In this document: piece after piece, positions 19,882 to 27,834 of the stretch
Numbering within the stretch: position 1 is the stretch's first letter
Layout of the letters: the number at the start of each line of letters is the position of its first letter
From: a virus
Virus record (IMG/VR): IMGVR_UViG_3300047471_000555
Coordinates: 1 to 48,641 of that record
Strand: one strand, 5' to 3'
DNA: 48,641 nt
Notes under the pieces: model-generated
The model's database searches: none
What the model saw: only the letters and a program-made list of their open reading frames with translations
Told to the model about the DNA's origin: nothing
Position numbers and translations under genes: made by a program

Positions 19882-21232
19882 CTTTGTCGCCTCCCGTCAA
19901 GACAATCTTATGATCCGTGCCCTCGCAGGCACAGGCAAGTCCGCTACGCTACTTATGATCGACAAGGCATCGAAGATTAAGCCCATCCTTTACCTTGTCT
20001 TCAATCGCGAGAATGCCAAAAAAGCTCGAAAGGAATTCTCCGACACCACCACGGTTAAGACCTTCAACTCTGTCGGGCAGGGAGTCTGGGGCGATACCTG
20101 CGCCAAGGGACTGACCGTCAACAAGAATAAATTCCATGAAATCTTCCTTCGCCTCTGTGAAGGTCAGTCCCGTAGTGAGGCCCGCGCTCTATGGGCGACT
20201 TATGATATTGTCCGTGATGGCGTCGCTATGGCCAAGGCCCTCGGGTATATACCTGCGAATCACCCTAAGGGACGAAATAGCCTTTGTGAAGATTGGGACC
20301 TATGGAATGCCCTCGATGAAAACCCCTCGCCTCTGGCCAAGGAACTTATTACTCAAATTCTCGAAGAGTCTATCCGACAGGCCTATTCTGGAATCATTGA
20401 TTTTAACGATCAGTGTTACATGGGTAGCCTATTCGGTGGGGTTTATCCTCGTTTTCCTCTGGTGTTGGTTGATGAATACCAAGACCTAAGCCCCGTCCAA
20501 CATCACCTGCTTTCCAAGCTCTGCAAGCATTCCCGTCAGATAGGAGTCGGCGATGACGCACAAAGTATCTACGCCTTCCGAGGCGCCGTCCAAGGCGGAA
20601 TGGCCAAAGCAATCAAAACTTTCAGTATGGCCGAGATGTCCCTTACAGTTTCGTTTCGGTGCCCCACGGCGATTGTTGATAACGTCCGCTGGAGAGTTCC
20701 AGACTTTAAGGCAGCGCGAGTGGGCGGCACGGTTCGAAAGGGAATGGAGCAAATAGTCGATAATAGCACGGTCATCTGTCGAAACAACGCCCCCCTCCTC
20801 ACGGAGGCGATGCGAATGCTCTACTCAGGGCGGTCAGTGAATGTGGCTGGGGTCGACATCTCCACCCGCCTAATCAAGCACATGACCAAACTCGGCGATG
20901 GGGATATATCCGCAAATGTTGCCATGGATTTGATTGAGGTTTGGGAGGCCAAGAAGGAAGCCTCTGGGGCCAAAAACGCCAAGGACATGGCCGACTGCAT
21001 GCGAGTCTTTGTTAAACGGTCAGAGACCTTGGGTGGTGCAATCGCCAGGGCCCGTGATATCTTCCAGCGATCCGGGACAGTATCCTTCATGACCGGCCAC
21101 AAGGCCAAGGGCTTGGAGTTCGATCGAGTCTACCACCTCGATGAGGGACTTTGCCTTGCGGGCAATGGCCAGGATCAGAACATCCGCTATGTCATCGACA
21201 CTCGGACTACAAACGAATTGATTTACATCTAG
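19820..21232 (+). CDS. UvrD/Rep-like superfamily 1 DNA helicase
   Basis: This is a 470-aa protein. Motifs in order: Q-motif TSEQQAIL near 13, Walker A ALAGTGKSA near 34, a TFNS motif near 81, Walker B VLVDEYQD near 215, motif III GDDAQSIYAFRGA near 244, motif IV VSFRCP near 277, motif V TGHKAKGLEFDRVY near 416, and a terminal motif VI-like RYVIDTRTTNEL. It unwinds DNA using ATP, for replication or recombination. The protein is shorter than UvrD, like phage Dda- and RecD2-type helicases. The start follows GGGAGAAAGCCA. Confidence 0.92.
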   Translation: MKPESPTISHAPTSEQQAILDFVASRQDNLMIRALAGTGKSATLLMIDKASKIKPILYLVFNRENAKKARKEFSDTTTVKTFNSVGQGVWGDTCAKGLTVNKNKFHEIFLRLCEGQSRSEARALWATYDIVRDGVAMAKALGYIPANHPKGRNSLCEDWDLWNALDENPSPLAKELITQILEESIRQAYSGIIDFNDQCYMGSLFGGVYPRFPLVLVDEYQDLSPVQHHLLSKLCKHSRQIGVGDDAQSIYAFRGAVQGGMAKAIKTFSMAEMSLTVSFRCPTAIVDNVRWRVPDFKAARVGGTVRKGMEQIVDNSTVICRNNAPLLTEAMRMLYSGRSVNVAGVDISTRLIKHMTKLGDGDISANVAMDLIEVWEAKKEASGAKNAKDMADCMRVFVKRSETLGGAIARARDIFQRSGTVSFMTGHKAKGLEFDRVYHLDEGLCLAGNGQDQNIRYVIDTRTTNELIYI

Positions 21233-21239
21233 GTGCAAT

Positions 21240-21404
21240 ATGATCACACTGAAAGAGTTCGCTGATCGTATCATCGAACCTATGGTCAAGGCTCTTGAGC
21301 AACGCGAAGGCAAGACCCGAGAGGAATTGCTTCGTGAATACGAAGCTAAACTTCGTCCGGTGCGAAAGATCCTAAAGCGTTTTCGATTGGAGTCTGATCG
21401 ATGA
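21240..21404 (+). CDS. 54-aa charged helical protein
   Basis: The product is a single charged helix (MITLKEFADRIIEPMVKALE; then GKTREELLREYEAKLRP). It starts 7 bases after the helicase stop and ends in an ATGA overlap. No family was recognised. Confidence 0.55.
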   Translation: MITLKEFADRIIEPMVKALEQREGKTREELLREYEAKLRPVRKILKRFRLESDR

Positions 21405-21727
21405 GCCTTCCCCTCCAAATCGCGGCCTATGGCGATTGCTTCGATGTTTTCGAAAAGGCCAAGGCCGATCCCCGAGGCGTCCGCGTCCATATGGGGCCAA
21501 AGAACTCCGCCGAGCGAATGCGATATCGCATGCAAATGGCCCGACGACTGGCCCGGGACGAATCCCGTCGTATGTATGATCGCACCGCTCCCCAGTGGAA
21601 TAAATCCGAATTCGACGACCTAATCATGCTACTCCGTCAGGACGAAGACGGCGATTGGTGGCTCTATGTCGAGCGCTATGGCATGGACATCGGAGTGATT
21701 GAATCCCTCTCGGAGGAAGCAGAATGA
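21401..21727 (+). CDS. 108-aa small phage protein
   Basis: The product opens MSLPLQIAAYGDCFDVFEKA, contains GPKNSAERMRYRMQMARRLA and DDLIMLLRQDEDGDWWLYVE. The layout, a short N-terminal sheet, a basic helix and an acidic strand pair, is not diagnostic. It lies in the replication block and is coupled to both neighbours. Confidence 0.65.
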   Translation: MSLPLQIAAYGDCFDVFEKAKADPRGVRVHMGPKNSAERMRYRMQMARRLARDESRRMYDRTAPQWNKSEFDDLIMLLRQDEDGDWWLYVERYGMDIGVIESLSEEAE

Positions 21728-21942
21728 AAATCGAACTCATAGACAATGAAGCTGAAGCGTTCTTAATGCTTCGAAGAATGTTTTATGATGCCTCAACCCC
21801 ACCATGTGAGTTTATGAGTTGGGTTGCGGATAGATTATCAACGCAATATGGAGATCCTCCACAAGCAGATTTCATCCAAAAGCTTCGTGAATATGGTGAT
21901 AGAATGTCTGAGATGCAACATTTATTGGAGGTAAGAAAATGA
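21724..21942 (+). CDS. 72-aa early protein
   Basis: The product opens MKIELIDNEAEAFLMLRRMF, is acidic and helical, and ends LREYGDRMSEMQHLLEVRK. Coupled by ATGA overlaps. Function is unknown. Codon use is more AT-rich than in the gene before. Confidence 0.62.
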   Translation: MKIELIDNEAEAFLMLRRMFYDASTPPCEFMSWVADRLSTQYGDPPQADFIQKLREYGDRMSEMQHLLEVRK

Positions 21943-22148
21943 ACCCCGCCAACATCGAAGCCATGCTTCTTCGGGCCCAAGAGGAAGAAATCGGCCTTGC
22001 AATTAAGACCAACAATACCCAACGAATGCAAATGGCCCTGAGCGATTTCGTCCGAGGGAATGAGCGATTCTCCGATCTTATGTTCTGCCTCCCCTCCCTT
22101 CCAGACCTTGTCTTCATTGTGAAGAAATCAGTGGAGTTGCCGGAATGA
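21939..22148 (+). CDS. 69-aa helical early protein
   Basis: The product opens MNPANIEAMLLRAQEEEIGL, continues with a basic helix (NNTQRMQMALSDFVRGN) and ends DLVFIVKKSVELPE. The pattern is widespread in small phage proteins; no activity is assigned. Confidence 0.62.
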   Translation: MNPANIEAMLLRAQEEEIGLAIKTNNTQRMQMALSDFVRGNERFSDLMFCLPSLPDLVFIVKKSVELPE

Positions 22149-22324
22149 ATATCACCGAACATGAATATAAAGTCTTAGAGATGTTAGCCGGTAAGCGTGA
22201 AGGTGAGTGGGGCGCGTGGGTTTCAGCTTGTCTAGAATTCCTACAAGGAGGCGGCTTATGCACTTCAGGGCCGAATTATAAGATAACTGAAAAGGGATTG
22301 AAAGCTTTGGAGAGTAGAAAATGA
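22145..22324 (+). CDS. 59-aa winged-helix-like protein
   Basis: The product reads MNITEHEYKVLEMLAGKREG, then WVSACLEFLQGGG, then YKITEKGLKALESRK. The order helix, helix, glycine turn and an ITEKGLKAL wing is the usual layout of small winged-helix domains. It may bind DNA or a partner such as the neighbouring nuclease. The assignment is by pattern only. Confidence 0.6.
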   Translation: MNITEHEYKVLEMLAGKREGEWGAWVSACLEFLQGGGLCTSGPNYKITEKGLKALESRK

Positions 22325-22521
22325 ACGATATCAACCTGCTTATGTCCAAACCACTCGACGAGCTAATCCCTTCAGACATCGACGCCATCATCGCATGGCA
22401 TAGAGCAATTCGGGAAAAGCCACAAAAAGAGCGCCCAACCGAAGAGAAGCTGGACCTATCGAAGATACTTAACACTGTTAAGAAATCCACCGCACCTGTG
22501 GGATTTGTGAAGAGGTTCTAA
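22321..22521 (+). CDS. 66-aa early protein ending FVKRF
   Basis: The product is acidic and helical at the start (NLLMSKPLDELIPSDIDAII) and has a Lys/Glu-rich linker and the C-terminus APVGFVKRF. FVKRF is also the end of the unrelated protein at 17432-17707. It directly precedes the Cas4-like nuclease. Function is unknown. Confidence 0.65.
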   Translation: MNDINLLMSKPLDELIPSDIDAIIAWHRAIREKPQKERPTEEKLDLSKILNTVKKSTAPVGFVKRF

Positions 22522-22522
22522 A

Positions 22523-23476
22523 ATGTCGGAAAGCCCATTCCTTCCCAATTCACAAATCCGCTATGCCTGGGACAGCACCTGCCTCGGGGCGTTCAAAACA
22601 TGTCCTAGACTCTATCAGTATCTCTACCTCGATGGCTGGCAGGCCAAGGGCGAGTCAGTTCATTTCCGTTTCGGCCGTGAGTATCACACGGCCCTGGAAC
22701 AATACGACGCCAGCCGCAACAACGGAGTGGAGCATGAAGACGCCATTCATGACGTTATTGCGGATCTTCTTGCTCGCACAGCTGATTATGATCCTTCTCC
22801 TGATACCAAAGCCGGGCGCTACAAGTCTAGAAACAATCTTGTGGGTCTTGTGGTTGATTATCTGGATCATTTTAGCAATGACCCTGCACAGACGGTCATC
22901 CTAAAGAATGGCAAACCAGCAACGGAATTGAGTTTTAGATTCGACCTGCCTTGGGCACCACAAATTCAATCAACTGAGCCATATCCAGTAAACTATCTTC
23001 TCTGCGGCCACCTTGACCGGATCGTCAACCTGAACGGAGGGGTCATGGTCATGGACCGAAAGACAACGACCCAGACCCTGGGCGATTACTATTTCGCTCA
23101 GTATGAGCCAAATAATCAAATGTCCCTCTACACCCTCGCTGGCAAGGTCGTCCTCGGCTCCCCGGTCAAAGGAGTGATTATCGACGCCGCCCAGATCAAA
23201 GTCCGAGAGCCGAATGTCTTCATCCGCGGCTTCACCTACCGAACGCCGGATCAGATCGAAGAATGGCTCGAGGACCTGCGGATTACCCTTCAGGTGGCCG
23301 AATCCTACGCCACCGCTGGTTACTTCCCAATGAACGACACCGCCTGTGATAAATTCGGTGGGTGTCAATTCAGAGGCATCTGTTCCAAGAGCCCTCAGGT
23401 CCGAGAGACGTTCCTAAAGTCCGACTTCGTTAAACTCCCGGAGGATGAAAGATGGAATCCCTTAAAGGTAAGATAA
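22523..23476 (+). CDS. Cas4/AddB-like PD-(D/E)XK exonuclease with Fe-S cysteines
   Basis: This is a 317-aa protein. The nuclease core shows the helix REYHTALE near 52, GHLDRI near 162 (Asp 164) and VMVMDRKTT near 175-182 (the D-x-K pair), followed by the helix YEPNNQMSLYTLA. Cys 27, 275, 281 and 287 lie where Cas4-type enzymes bind a 4Fe-4S cluster. It lies before a Sak4-like ATPase, as in phage recombination modules, so it most likely resects DNA ends for single-strand annealing or replication repair. There is no CRISPR context. Confidence 0.87.
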   Translation: MSESPFLPNSQIRYAWDSTCLGAFKTCPRLYQYLYLDGWQAKGESVHFRFGREYHTALEQYDASRNNGVEHEDAIHDVIADLLARTADYDPSPDTKAGRYKSRNNLVGLVVDYLDHFSNDPAQTVILKNGKPATELSFRFDLPWAPQIQSTEPYPVNYLLCGHLDRIVNLNGGVMVMDRKTTTQTLGDYYFAQYEPNNQMSLYTLAGKVVLGSPVKGVIIDAAQIKVREPNVFIRGFTYRTPDQIEEWLEDLRITLQVAESYATAGYFPMNDTACDKFGGCQFRGICSKSPQVRETFLKSDFVKLPEDERWNPLKVR

Positions 23477-23694
23477 TCAAAATCTCCATAACCCCCACAT
23501 CGAACTTCATCTGGAGGCAGATTGTTTGGGACTATGTAATAACTTGCCTGAACTACAAGGGACGGAAGGTGTATGTTCGAGGGCGATGTGACACCGAAGC
23601 ACAAGTCAGCGATCTATTAAGGAAAATAGCCAAGCAAAATGCCCATGAATTTCCTGACGTGGAAGAAGGGATAGATAGATATGCCGAACCTTAG
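23452..23694 (+). CDS. 80-aa small protein between nuclease and recombinase
   Basis: GGAGGATGAAAG lies inside the end of the nuclease gene, which this gene overlaps by 25 nt. The product is beta-rich then helical (KGKIIKISITPTSNFIWRQI; DLLRKIAKQNAHEFP). No family was recognised. Its place suggests an accessory of the recombination module. Confidence 0.62.
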   Translation: MESLKGKIIKISITPTSNFIWRQIVWDYVITCLNYKGRKVYVRGRCDTEAQVSDLLRKIAKQNAHEFPDVEEGIDRYAEP

Positions 23695-24517
23695 AGATCA
23701 CCAATCCAACACCTTGGTCAAGCTACTTCTCCTCGGAGACAGTAAGACCGGCAAGACCGGCTCTCTAGCTAGCCTAGTCGCTGCGGGGTATAAACTTCGC
23801 ATCCTTGACTTCGACAACCTCCTAGACTATTTTACATCTCGTGTCATGGCCGAATGCCCAGACCAAGCCGAAAACGTCGAATACTTCACTGTCAGGGACA
23901 AGATGAAAGCCGGGGCGATGGGTATGTCCATGGCCGGTGCCCCAAAGGCCTGGATCACAGCCATTAAGATGCTGGATCGCTGGGCCTACGAGGGCACGGA
24001 CTTGGGGGTCCCTGCTGAGTGGGGAGCGGATTGTATCCTAGTCATTGACTCCCTCAGTCGCCTCGCTGATGCCGCCTATGCCTTCCACGAGTCAGTGACG
24101 CCCTCGGGCAAGGGAGGGCAGGATGGGCGAGCAATCTACGGCAATGCTCAGCGGGACATTGAGAAAATGCTCGCTATGCTGACCTCGAGTTCCTTCGCCA
24201 CCAACGTAATCGTCATCTGCCACGGAACGTATCAGGAGATGCCCGACGGAAAGACGAAGGTCTGGCCACAGTCCCTCGGTCAGAAGCTCGGCCCAGTGAT
24301 CCCTGAATATTTCCCGAACTTCATCAAGTATTCCACCGCCTCTGGCAAGCGAACCATTCAGCTGGATGGCGACAGCATGATTTCCCTGGCCAACGGCAAT
24401 CCGGCCCTGCTCAAGGGCACGCTGGATGTCGAGACTGGTCTTGCGAAATTCTTCGAGGCCCTGAGGGAGGCCCCGAGGGAGAAACCGAAGTCCCTCATAA
24501 TGAAACGTGTCATCTAA
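23681..24517 (+). CDS. Sak4-like RecA-fold ATPase
   Basis: This is a 278-aa protein with Walker A LLGDSKTGKTG near 17-27 and Walker B CILVIDSLS near 118-126, followed by a NVIVICHGTYQEM strand (the usual position of the RecA motif 3 polar residue). This is the layout of phage Sak4-type single-strand annealing recombinases (AAA_24). It would act with the DUF669-like protein next door and the Cas4-like nuclease. Length is normal for the group. Confidence 0.82.
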   Translation: MPNLRDHQSNTLVKLLLLGDSKTGKTGSLASLVAAGYKLRILDFDNLLDYFTSRVMAECPDQAENVEYFTVRDKMKAGAMGMSMAGAPKAWITAIKMLDRWAYEGTDLGVPAEWGADCILVIDSLSRLADAAYAFHESVTPSGKGGQDGRAIYGNAQRDIEKMLAMLTSSSFATNVIVICHGTYQEMPDGKTKVWPQSLGQKLGPVIPEYFPNFIKYSTASGKRTIQLDGDSMISLANGNPALLKGTLDVETGLAKFFEALREAPREKPKSLIMKRVI

Positions 24518-24533
24518 TCAAAGGAAAATCTAA

Positions 24534-24983
24534 ATGTCCGGACCAAATTTTGCCTCAATTCTCGACGAAGAGCCGACTGAAATCGTTCGCCCCGAGCCGA
24601 TCCCGGTGGGGACCTACACGGCCGTGGTCGGAATGCCGCGCTACGACAAGTCCTCGAAGAAAAAGACCGACTTTGTCGAATTCCCCCTGAAGATTATCGA
24701 AGCCCATGACGACGTCGATGATGAAGCCCTGGGTCAAGCCCTCGGCGATGGGAAGCTCTCGGACAAAGAAATGAGGATCACCTTCTATCTCACCGAGGAC
24801 GCGGCCTATCGCCTCGACGAATTCCACGAGCATTGTGGACTTGATATCACAGTCAGGGCCAAGCGCAAAGTGCGGAACGAGGCCGTGGTTAACCAGGAGG
24901 TTGGGATCGTGATTAAGCACACCGCCTCTGACGACGGCACGAGGATTTATGCGAATATCGCCAGGACCCTGGCCGTTAACTAA
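24534..24983 (+). CDS. DUF669-like ssDNA-binding candidate
   Basis: This is a 149-aa acidic protein that opens MSGPNFASILDEEPTEI, then PVGTYTAVVG, FVEFPLKIIEA and RITFYLTEDAAYRLDEFHEH, and ends IYANIARTLAVN. This strand-helix-strand layout matches the DUF669 group found beside Sak4 in phages, thought to be single-strand DNA-binding partners. The spacing from the ATPase gene is 16 nt. Confidence 0.7.
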   Translation: MSGPNFASILDEEPTEIVRPEPIPVGTYTAVVGMPRYDKSSKKKTDFVEFPLKIIEAHDDVDDEALGQALGDGKLSDKEMRITFYLTEDAAYRLDEFHEHCGLDITVRAKRKVRNEAVVNQEVGIVIKHTASDDGTRIYANIARTLAVN

Positions 24984-24989
24984 GCTCTT

Positions 24990-25012
24990 TGGGAGGGGTG
25001 CGATCCCTCCCA
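24990..25012 (+). terminator. Intergenic hairpin with GTGCGAT loop (copy 3)
   Basis: TGGGAGGG / CCCTCCCA is a perfect 8-bp stem around GTGCGAT, 6 bases after a stop codon. No T-run follows. The loop is identical to that at 16291-16297 and shares GTGCG with 14140-14144, though the stems differ in sequence. Confidence 0.55.
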
Positions 25013-25028
25013 TCCTTCGGAGACGAGA

Positions 25029-26138
25029 ATGAAATTCAAGCCCATAGTCCTTGTCGGCGAGGCCAGAGGCGAGCATGAAGACAAGTATAAATCCTGCTTC
25101 GTTGGCCCCAGCGGCGCCATGCTACTCCGAATGCTCAACAAGGCCGAAGTCATCCGCCTCAGCGCCTTCGACAAGGAATTCCTCTCCCGCTGGTATACCG
25201 CCAAGGACCCTAAGGCCCTCGAAAGTATCTGGTCCCTCCACCCTGAGGTCTACCGAACCAATGTATTCCAAATCCATCCCCCCAAGAACGATCTCGATTT
25301 CTTCACCGGGCCAAAGGCTCAGGCCCTGGCAGGTTTCCCGGCACTCACGAAGAAATATGTCCGTCAGGAATTCATCACAGAGCTTGAAAGGCTCAGAGAC
25401 GAGATTATTCTTCGAGACCCAAATATTATCATTTGTCTCGGTAACACAGCGATATGGGCGTTGGCTGGCAGAACGGGGATTACTAAACTCCGAGGAACCA
25501 CCCTCTTATCCACCCATACAGTCGAAGGGTTTAAACTCCTCCCTACCCTCCACCCTGCATCCCTCATGTATCAGGGTCAGTATAACAACCACCCCACAGT
25601 CATTGCCGATCTTCAGAAGGCCCACCGAGAATCAGAATTCCCCGAAATCAGGAGACTAGCCCGTGAAATCTGGATCGAACCTACCCTCGCCGATATCCAG
25701 TTCTTCCATGATGCTCATATCCATGGATGTAGCCTTCTCTCTGTCGATATTGAAACAAGTGGATCACGCATTACTTGCATCGGTTTTAGCCCCAGCGCAC
25801 GAATCGCGATCGTTATTCCTTTTGATGACGAAAGACGACCGAATCGAAGCTATTGGCCGACTGAAGCGAGTGAGCGAGAGTGCTGGGCAATTGTCCGACA
25901 TATTCTCGGCGATCCAAGCATCCCAAAGCTATTCCAAAACGGCCTCTACGATATAAGTTTTCTTTATCGGGCCTATGGGATAAAGACCTTCGGAGCGGAG
26001 CATGATACAATGCTGCTTCAGCATGCGTTGCAGCCAGAGTCCCTGAAGGGACTGGGCTATCTAGGCAGTCTCTACACTGATGAATTCGCCTGGAAGAATA
26101 TGCGCAAGCGAGTCAAGACAATCAAGAGGGATAACTAA
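25029..26138 (+). CDS. Uracil-DNA glycosylase fused to first part of 3'-5' exonuclease domain
   Basis: This is a 369-aa protein. Residues 1-200 follow the UDG family 4/5-like order: VLVGEARGEHED near 8, TNVFQIHPP near 77, IICLGNTA near 134 and LPTLHPAS near 171. Residues 230-350 carry Exo I SVDIETSG (D240, E242) and Exo II LFQNGLYDIS (D308) of a DnaQ-like proofreading domain. Exo III is missing here and lies at the start of the polymerase gene. SPO1-type polymerases have the order UDG-exonuclease-polymerase in one chain. The two proteins probably reassemble, which is an inference. Confidence 0.82.
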   Translation: MKFKPIVLVGEARGEHEDKYKSCFVGPSGAMLLRMLNKAEVIRLSAFDKEFLSRWYTAKDPKALESIWSLHPEVYRTNVFQIHPPKNDLDFFTGPKAQALAGFPALTKKYVRQEFITELERLRDEIILRDPNIIICLGNTAIWALAGRTGITKLRGTTLLSTHTVEGFKLLPTLHPASLMYQGQYNNHPTVIADLQKAHRESEFPEIRRLAREIWIEPTLADIQFFHDAHIHGCSLLSVDIETSGSRITCIGFSPSARIAIVIPFDDERRPNRSYWPTEASERECWAIVRHILGDPSIPKLFQNGLYDISFLYRAYGIKTFGAEHDTMLLQHALQPESLKGLGYLGSLYTDEFAWKNMRKRVKTIKRDN

Positions 26139-26335
26139 TGCCGCGAATCGCAAAGATGAAAACCGACAACGGTCAGGTCTGGGTGCAGATAGATCCAGAT
26201 CTATATAATGAAGCTGATGCTGTCACTCTGTGGACCGATAAGGAAATCAAATGCCATGATTGGGATATAGCCAAACTAATAATGGATTCTTTACAGGAAA
26301 TCGTCGACGCTAACTATCCCAATCCATACAAATGA
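26138..26335 (+). CDS. 65-aa protein inserted between the two halves of the polymerase
   Basis: It starts in TAATG at the previous stop and ends in ATGA at the polymerase start. The product is a strand-then-helix protein (NGQVWVQIDPDLYNEADAVT; DIAKLIMDSLQEIVD) with many Asp/Trp. No homing-nuclease motif (GIY-YIG, LAGLIDADG or HNH) is visible. It may be a clamp-like or bridging subunit, or a neutral insertion. Confidence 0.65.
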   Translation: MPRIAKMKTDNGQVWVQIDPDLYNEADAVTLWTDKEIKCHDWDIAKLIMDSLQEIVDANYPNPYK

Positions 26336-27834
26336 AAATCATCAACACCGCCACCGACAATCTCGATTCCCTCACAGAATGGGAACGAGATCAAACCTAC
26401 AACGGCCTCGACTGCTGCGTCACACTCGAGGTCTTCGAGCAAACCAGCCAGCAACTGGATAACGCCACTGGGGCGACCTACGCCTTCTCCCGCTCCCTTC
26501 AGGGCCCAGTCCTTGAGATGCAAGCCCGAGGCGTCCTTGTCGACCGTGCCCGCAAAGCCGAGGTCATCGATGAATACATGGATAAAATGGACCGCCTTGA
26601 GCGCCAGCTTGATCGTATTGTCCTGGAAGGCGTCGGAATGGCAACATTCAACTGGCGAAGTCCCAAGTCCCTCCAAGAGTTATTCTACGACCACTTGGGT
26701 TTACCAGTCCAGCGAAAGCGAGGACGGCCAACAACCGATCGCGGAGCACGTGAGAAGCTCGCAATCTACCAGTCAGCCGAGTGCATTATTAATCACATCA
26801 ATGCCCTGGCAGATTTGGGAAAAAAGGTCTCCGTCCTCCAAACTGAGATCAGCAAGTCTGGGCGAATCCATACCTCCTACAACATCGCCGGCACTAACAC
26901 CGGTCGCTTCTCCTCCTCGATGTCTGAGTTTGGAGATGGGACTAACCTTCAGAATATTGAAGAAAGCCTGCGGAGCATCTTCATTGCCGATCCGGGAATG
27001 AAATTCGCCAAGTGCGACGCGAAGTCTGGCGAATCCTTCTGTGTTGGCGCAATAGAATGGAACCTGTTTCATGACGGACGATACCTCGATGCATGTGAAA
27101 GTGGCGACCCTCATACAGCGGTTGCTCGAATATGTTGGCCAGCCCTCCCCTGGACTGGTAATCTCGAATCGGATAAACATATTGCGGAGCGGGACTACTA
27201 TCGTCATTACACTTACCGCATTATGTGCAAAAAGCTCGGACACGGTACAAATTACGGTGGACAGGCACCCGCCCTCTCAGAACAAGCCCGAGTCCCTATA
27301 GAGCTAGTCCTGGACTTTCAGCCAAAATACTTCAAGGCCTTTCCAAGCCACTTGCTTTGGCACGAATGGACCGATAACGCACTCCGCAGAGAGGGCAACC
27401 TCATCTCCCTTATGGGCCGAAAGCGTTGGTTCTTCGGCCGAAGGGATGATCCCTCAGTATATAGGGAAGCCTTGGCCTACAACCCTCAATCAAGCTTGGC
27501 AGATATCGTCAACTCGGCCCTCATTAAGCTTTGGCGCAATGACTACACCATCGTAATGCACGACCACGACGCCCTCACATTCATGTATCCCGAAGAACAA
27601 GAAGAAGAAATCCTTCCCAAAATCATGAAGGAACTAATTGTCCCAGTTCCCCTGGCTCACGGCCGGGAGTTGAGAATCCCCTACGATTGCGCCGTCGGCT
27701 GGAATAAAGGCAAATTTAATGAGTCAAGTAATCCAAATGGGCTCAAGGAATATTCTGGACGGGACACCAGGACCCGGGTCAAGGAAGCTGGGATCTTGGA
27801 TCGGGACGTTCGTGGGCGAAACCGTAGGCGCTAG
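26332..27834 (+). CDS. Family A DNA polymerase with Exo III remnant at N-terminus
   Basis: This is a 500-aa protein. YNGLD near 23-27 fits Exo III (Y-x3-D) of the split exonuclease. Polymerase motif A is KCDAKSGES (D229, E234), motif B is RIMCKKLGHGTNYG (296-309), and motif C is VMHDHDALTF (H410, D411). At the position of E. coli Phe762 a His is found, and the usual HDE of motif C reads HDH. The last 38 residues overlap the next gene by 116 nt in another frame and have no polymerase-like features, so the natural end may be near GWNKGKF. Confidence 0.9.
   Translation: MKIINTATDNLDSLTEWERDQTYNGLDCCVTLEVFEQTSQQLDNATGATYAFSRSLQGPVLEMQARGVLVDRARKAEVIDEYMDKMDRLERQLDRIVLEGVGMATFNWRSPKSLQELFYDHLGLPVQRKRGRPTTDRGAREKLAIYQSAECIINHINALADLGKKVSVLQTEISKSGRIHTSYNIAGTNTGRFSSSMSEFGDGTNLQNIEESLRSIFIADPGMKFAKCDAKSGESFCVGAIEWNLFHDGRYLDACESGDPHTAVARICWPALPWTGNLESDKHIAERDYYRHYTYRIMCKKLGHGTNYGGQAPALSEQARVPIELVLDFQPKYFKAFPSHLLWHEWTDNALRREGNLISLMGRKRWFFGRRDDPSVYREALAYNPQSSLADIVNSALIKLWRNDYTIVMHDHDALTFMYPEEQEEEILPKIMKELIVPVPLAHGRELRIPYDCAVGWNKGKFNESSNPNGLKEYSGRDTRTRVKEAGILDRDVRGRNRRR

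Noticed and set aside
22523-23476. CRISPR-associated Cas4
   Set aside because: Only the nuclease fold is Cas4-like. There is no repeat array and no other cas gene, and the neighbours are phage recombination genes.
26138-26335. Homing endonuclease or intein between the polymerase halves
   Set aside because: The 65-aa product has no GIY-YIG, LAGLIDADG, HNH or splicing motifs and is too short; both junctions are ordinary stop/start overlaps.
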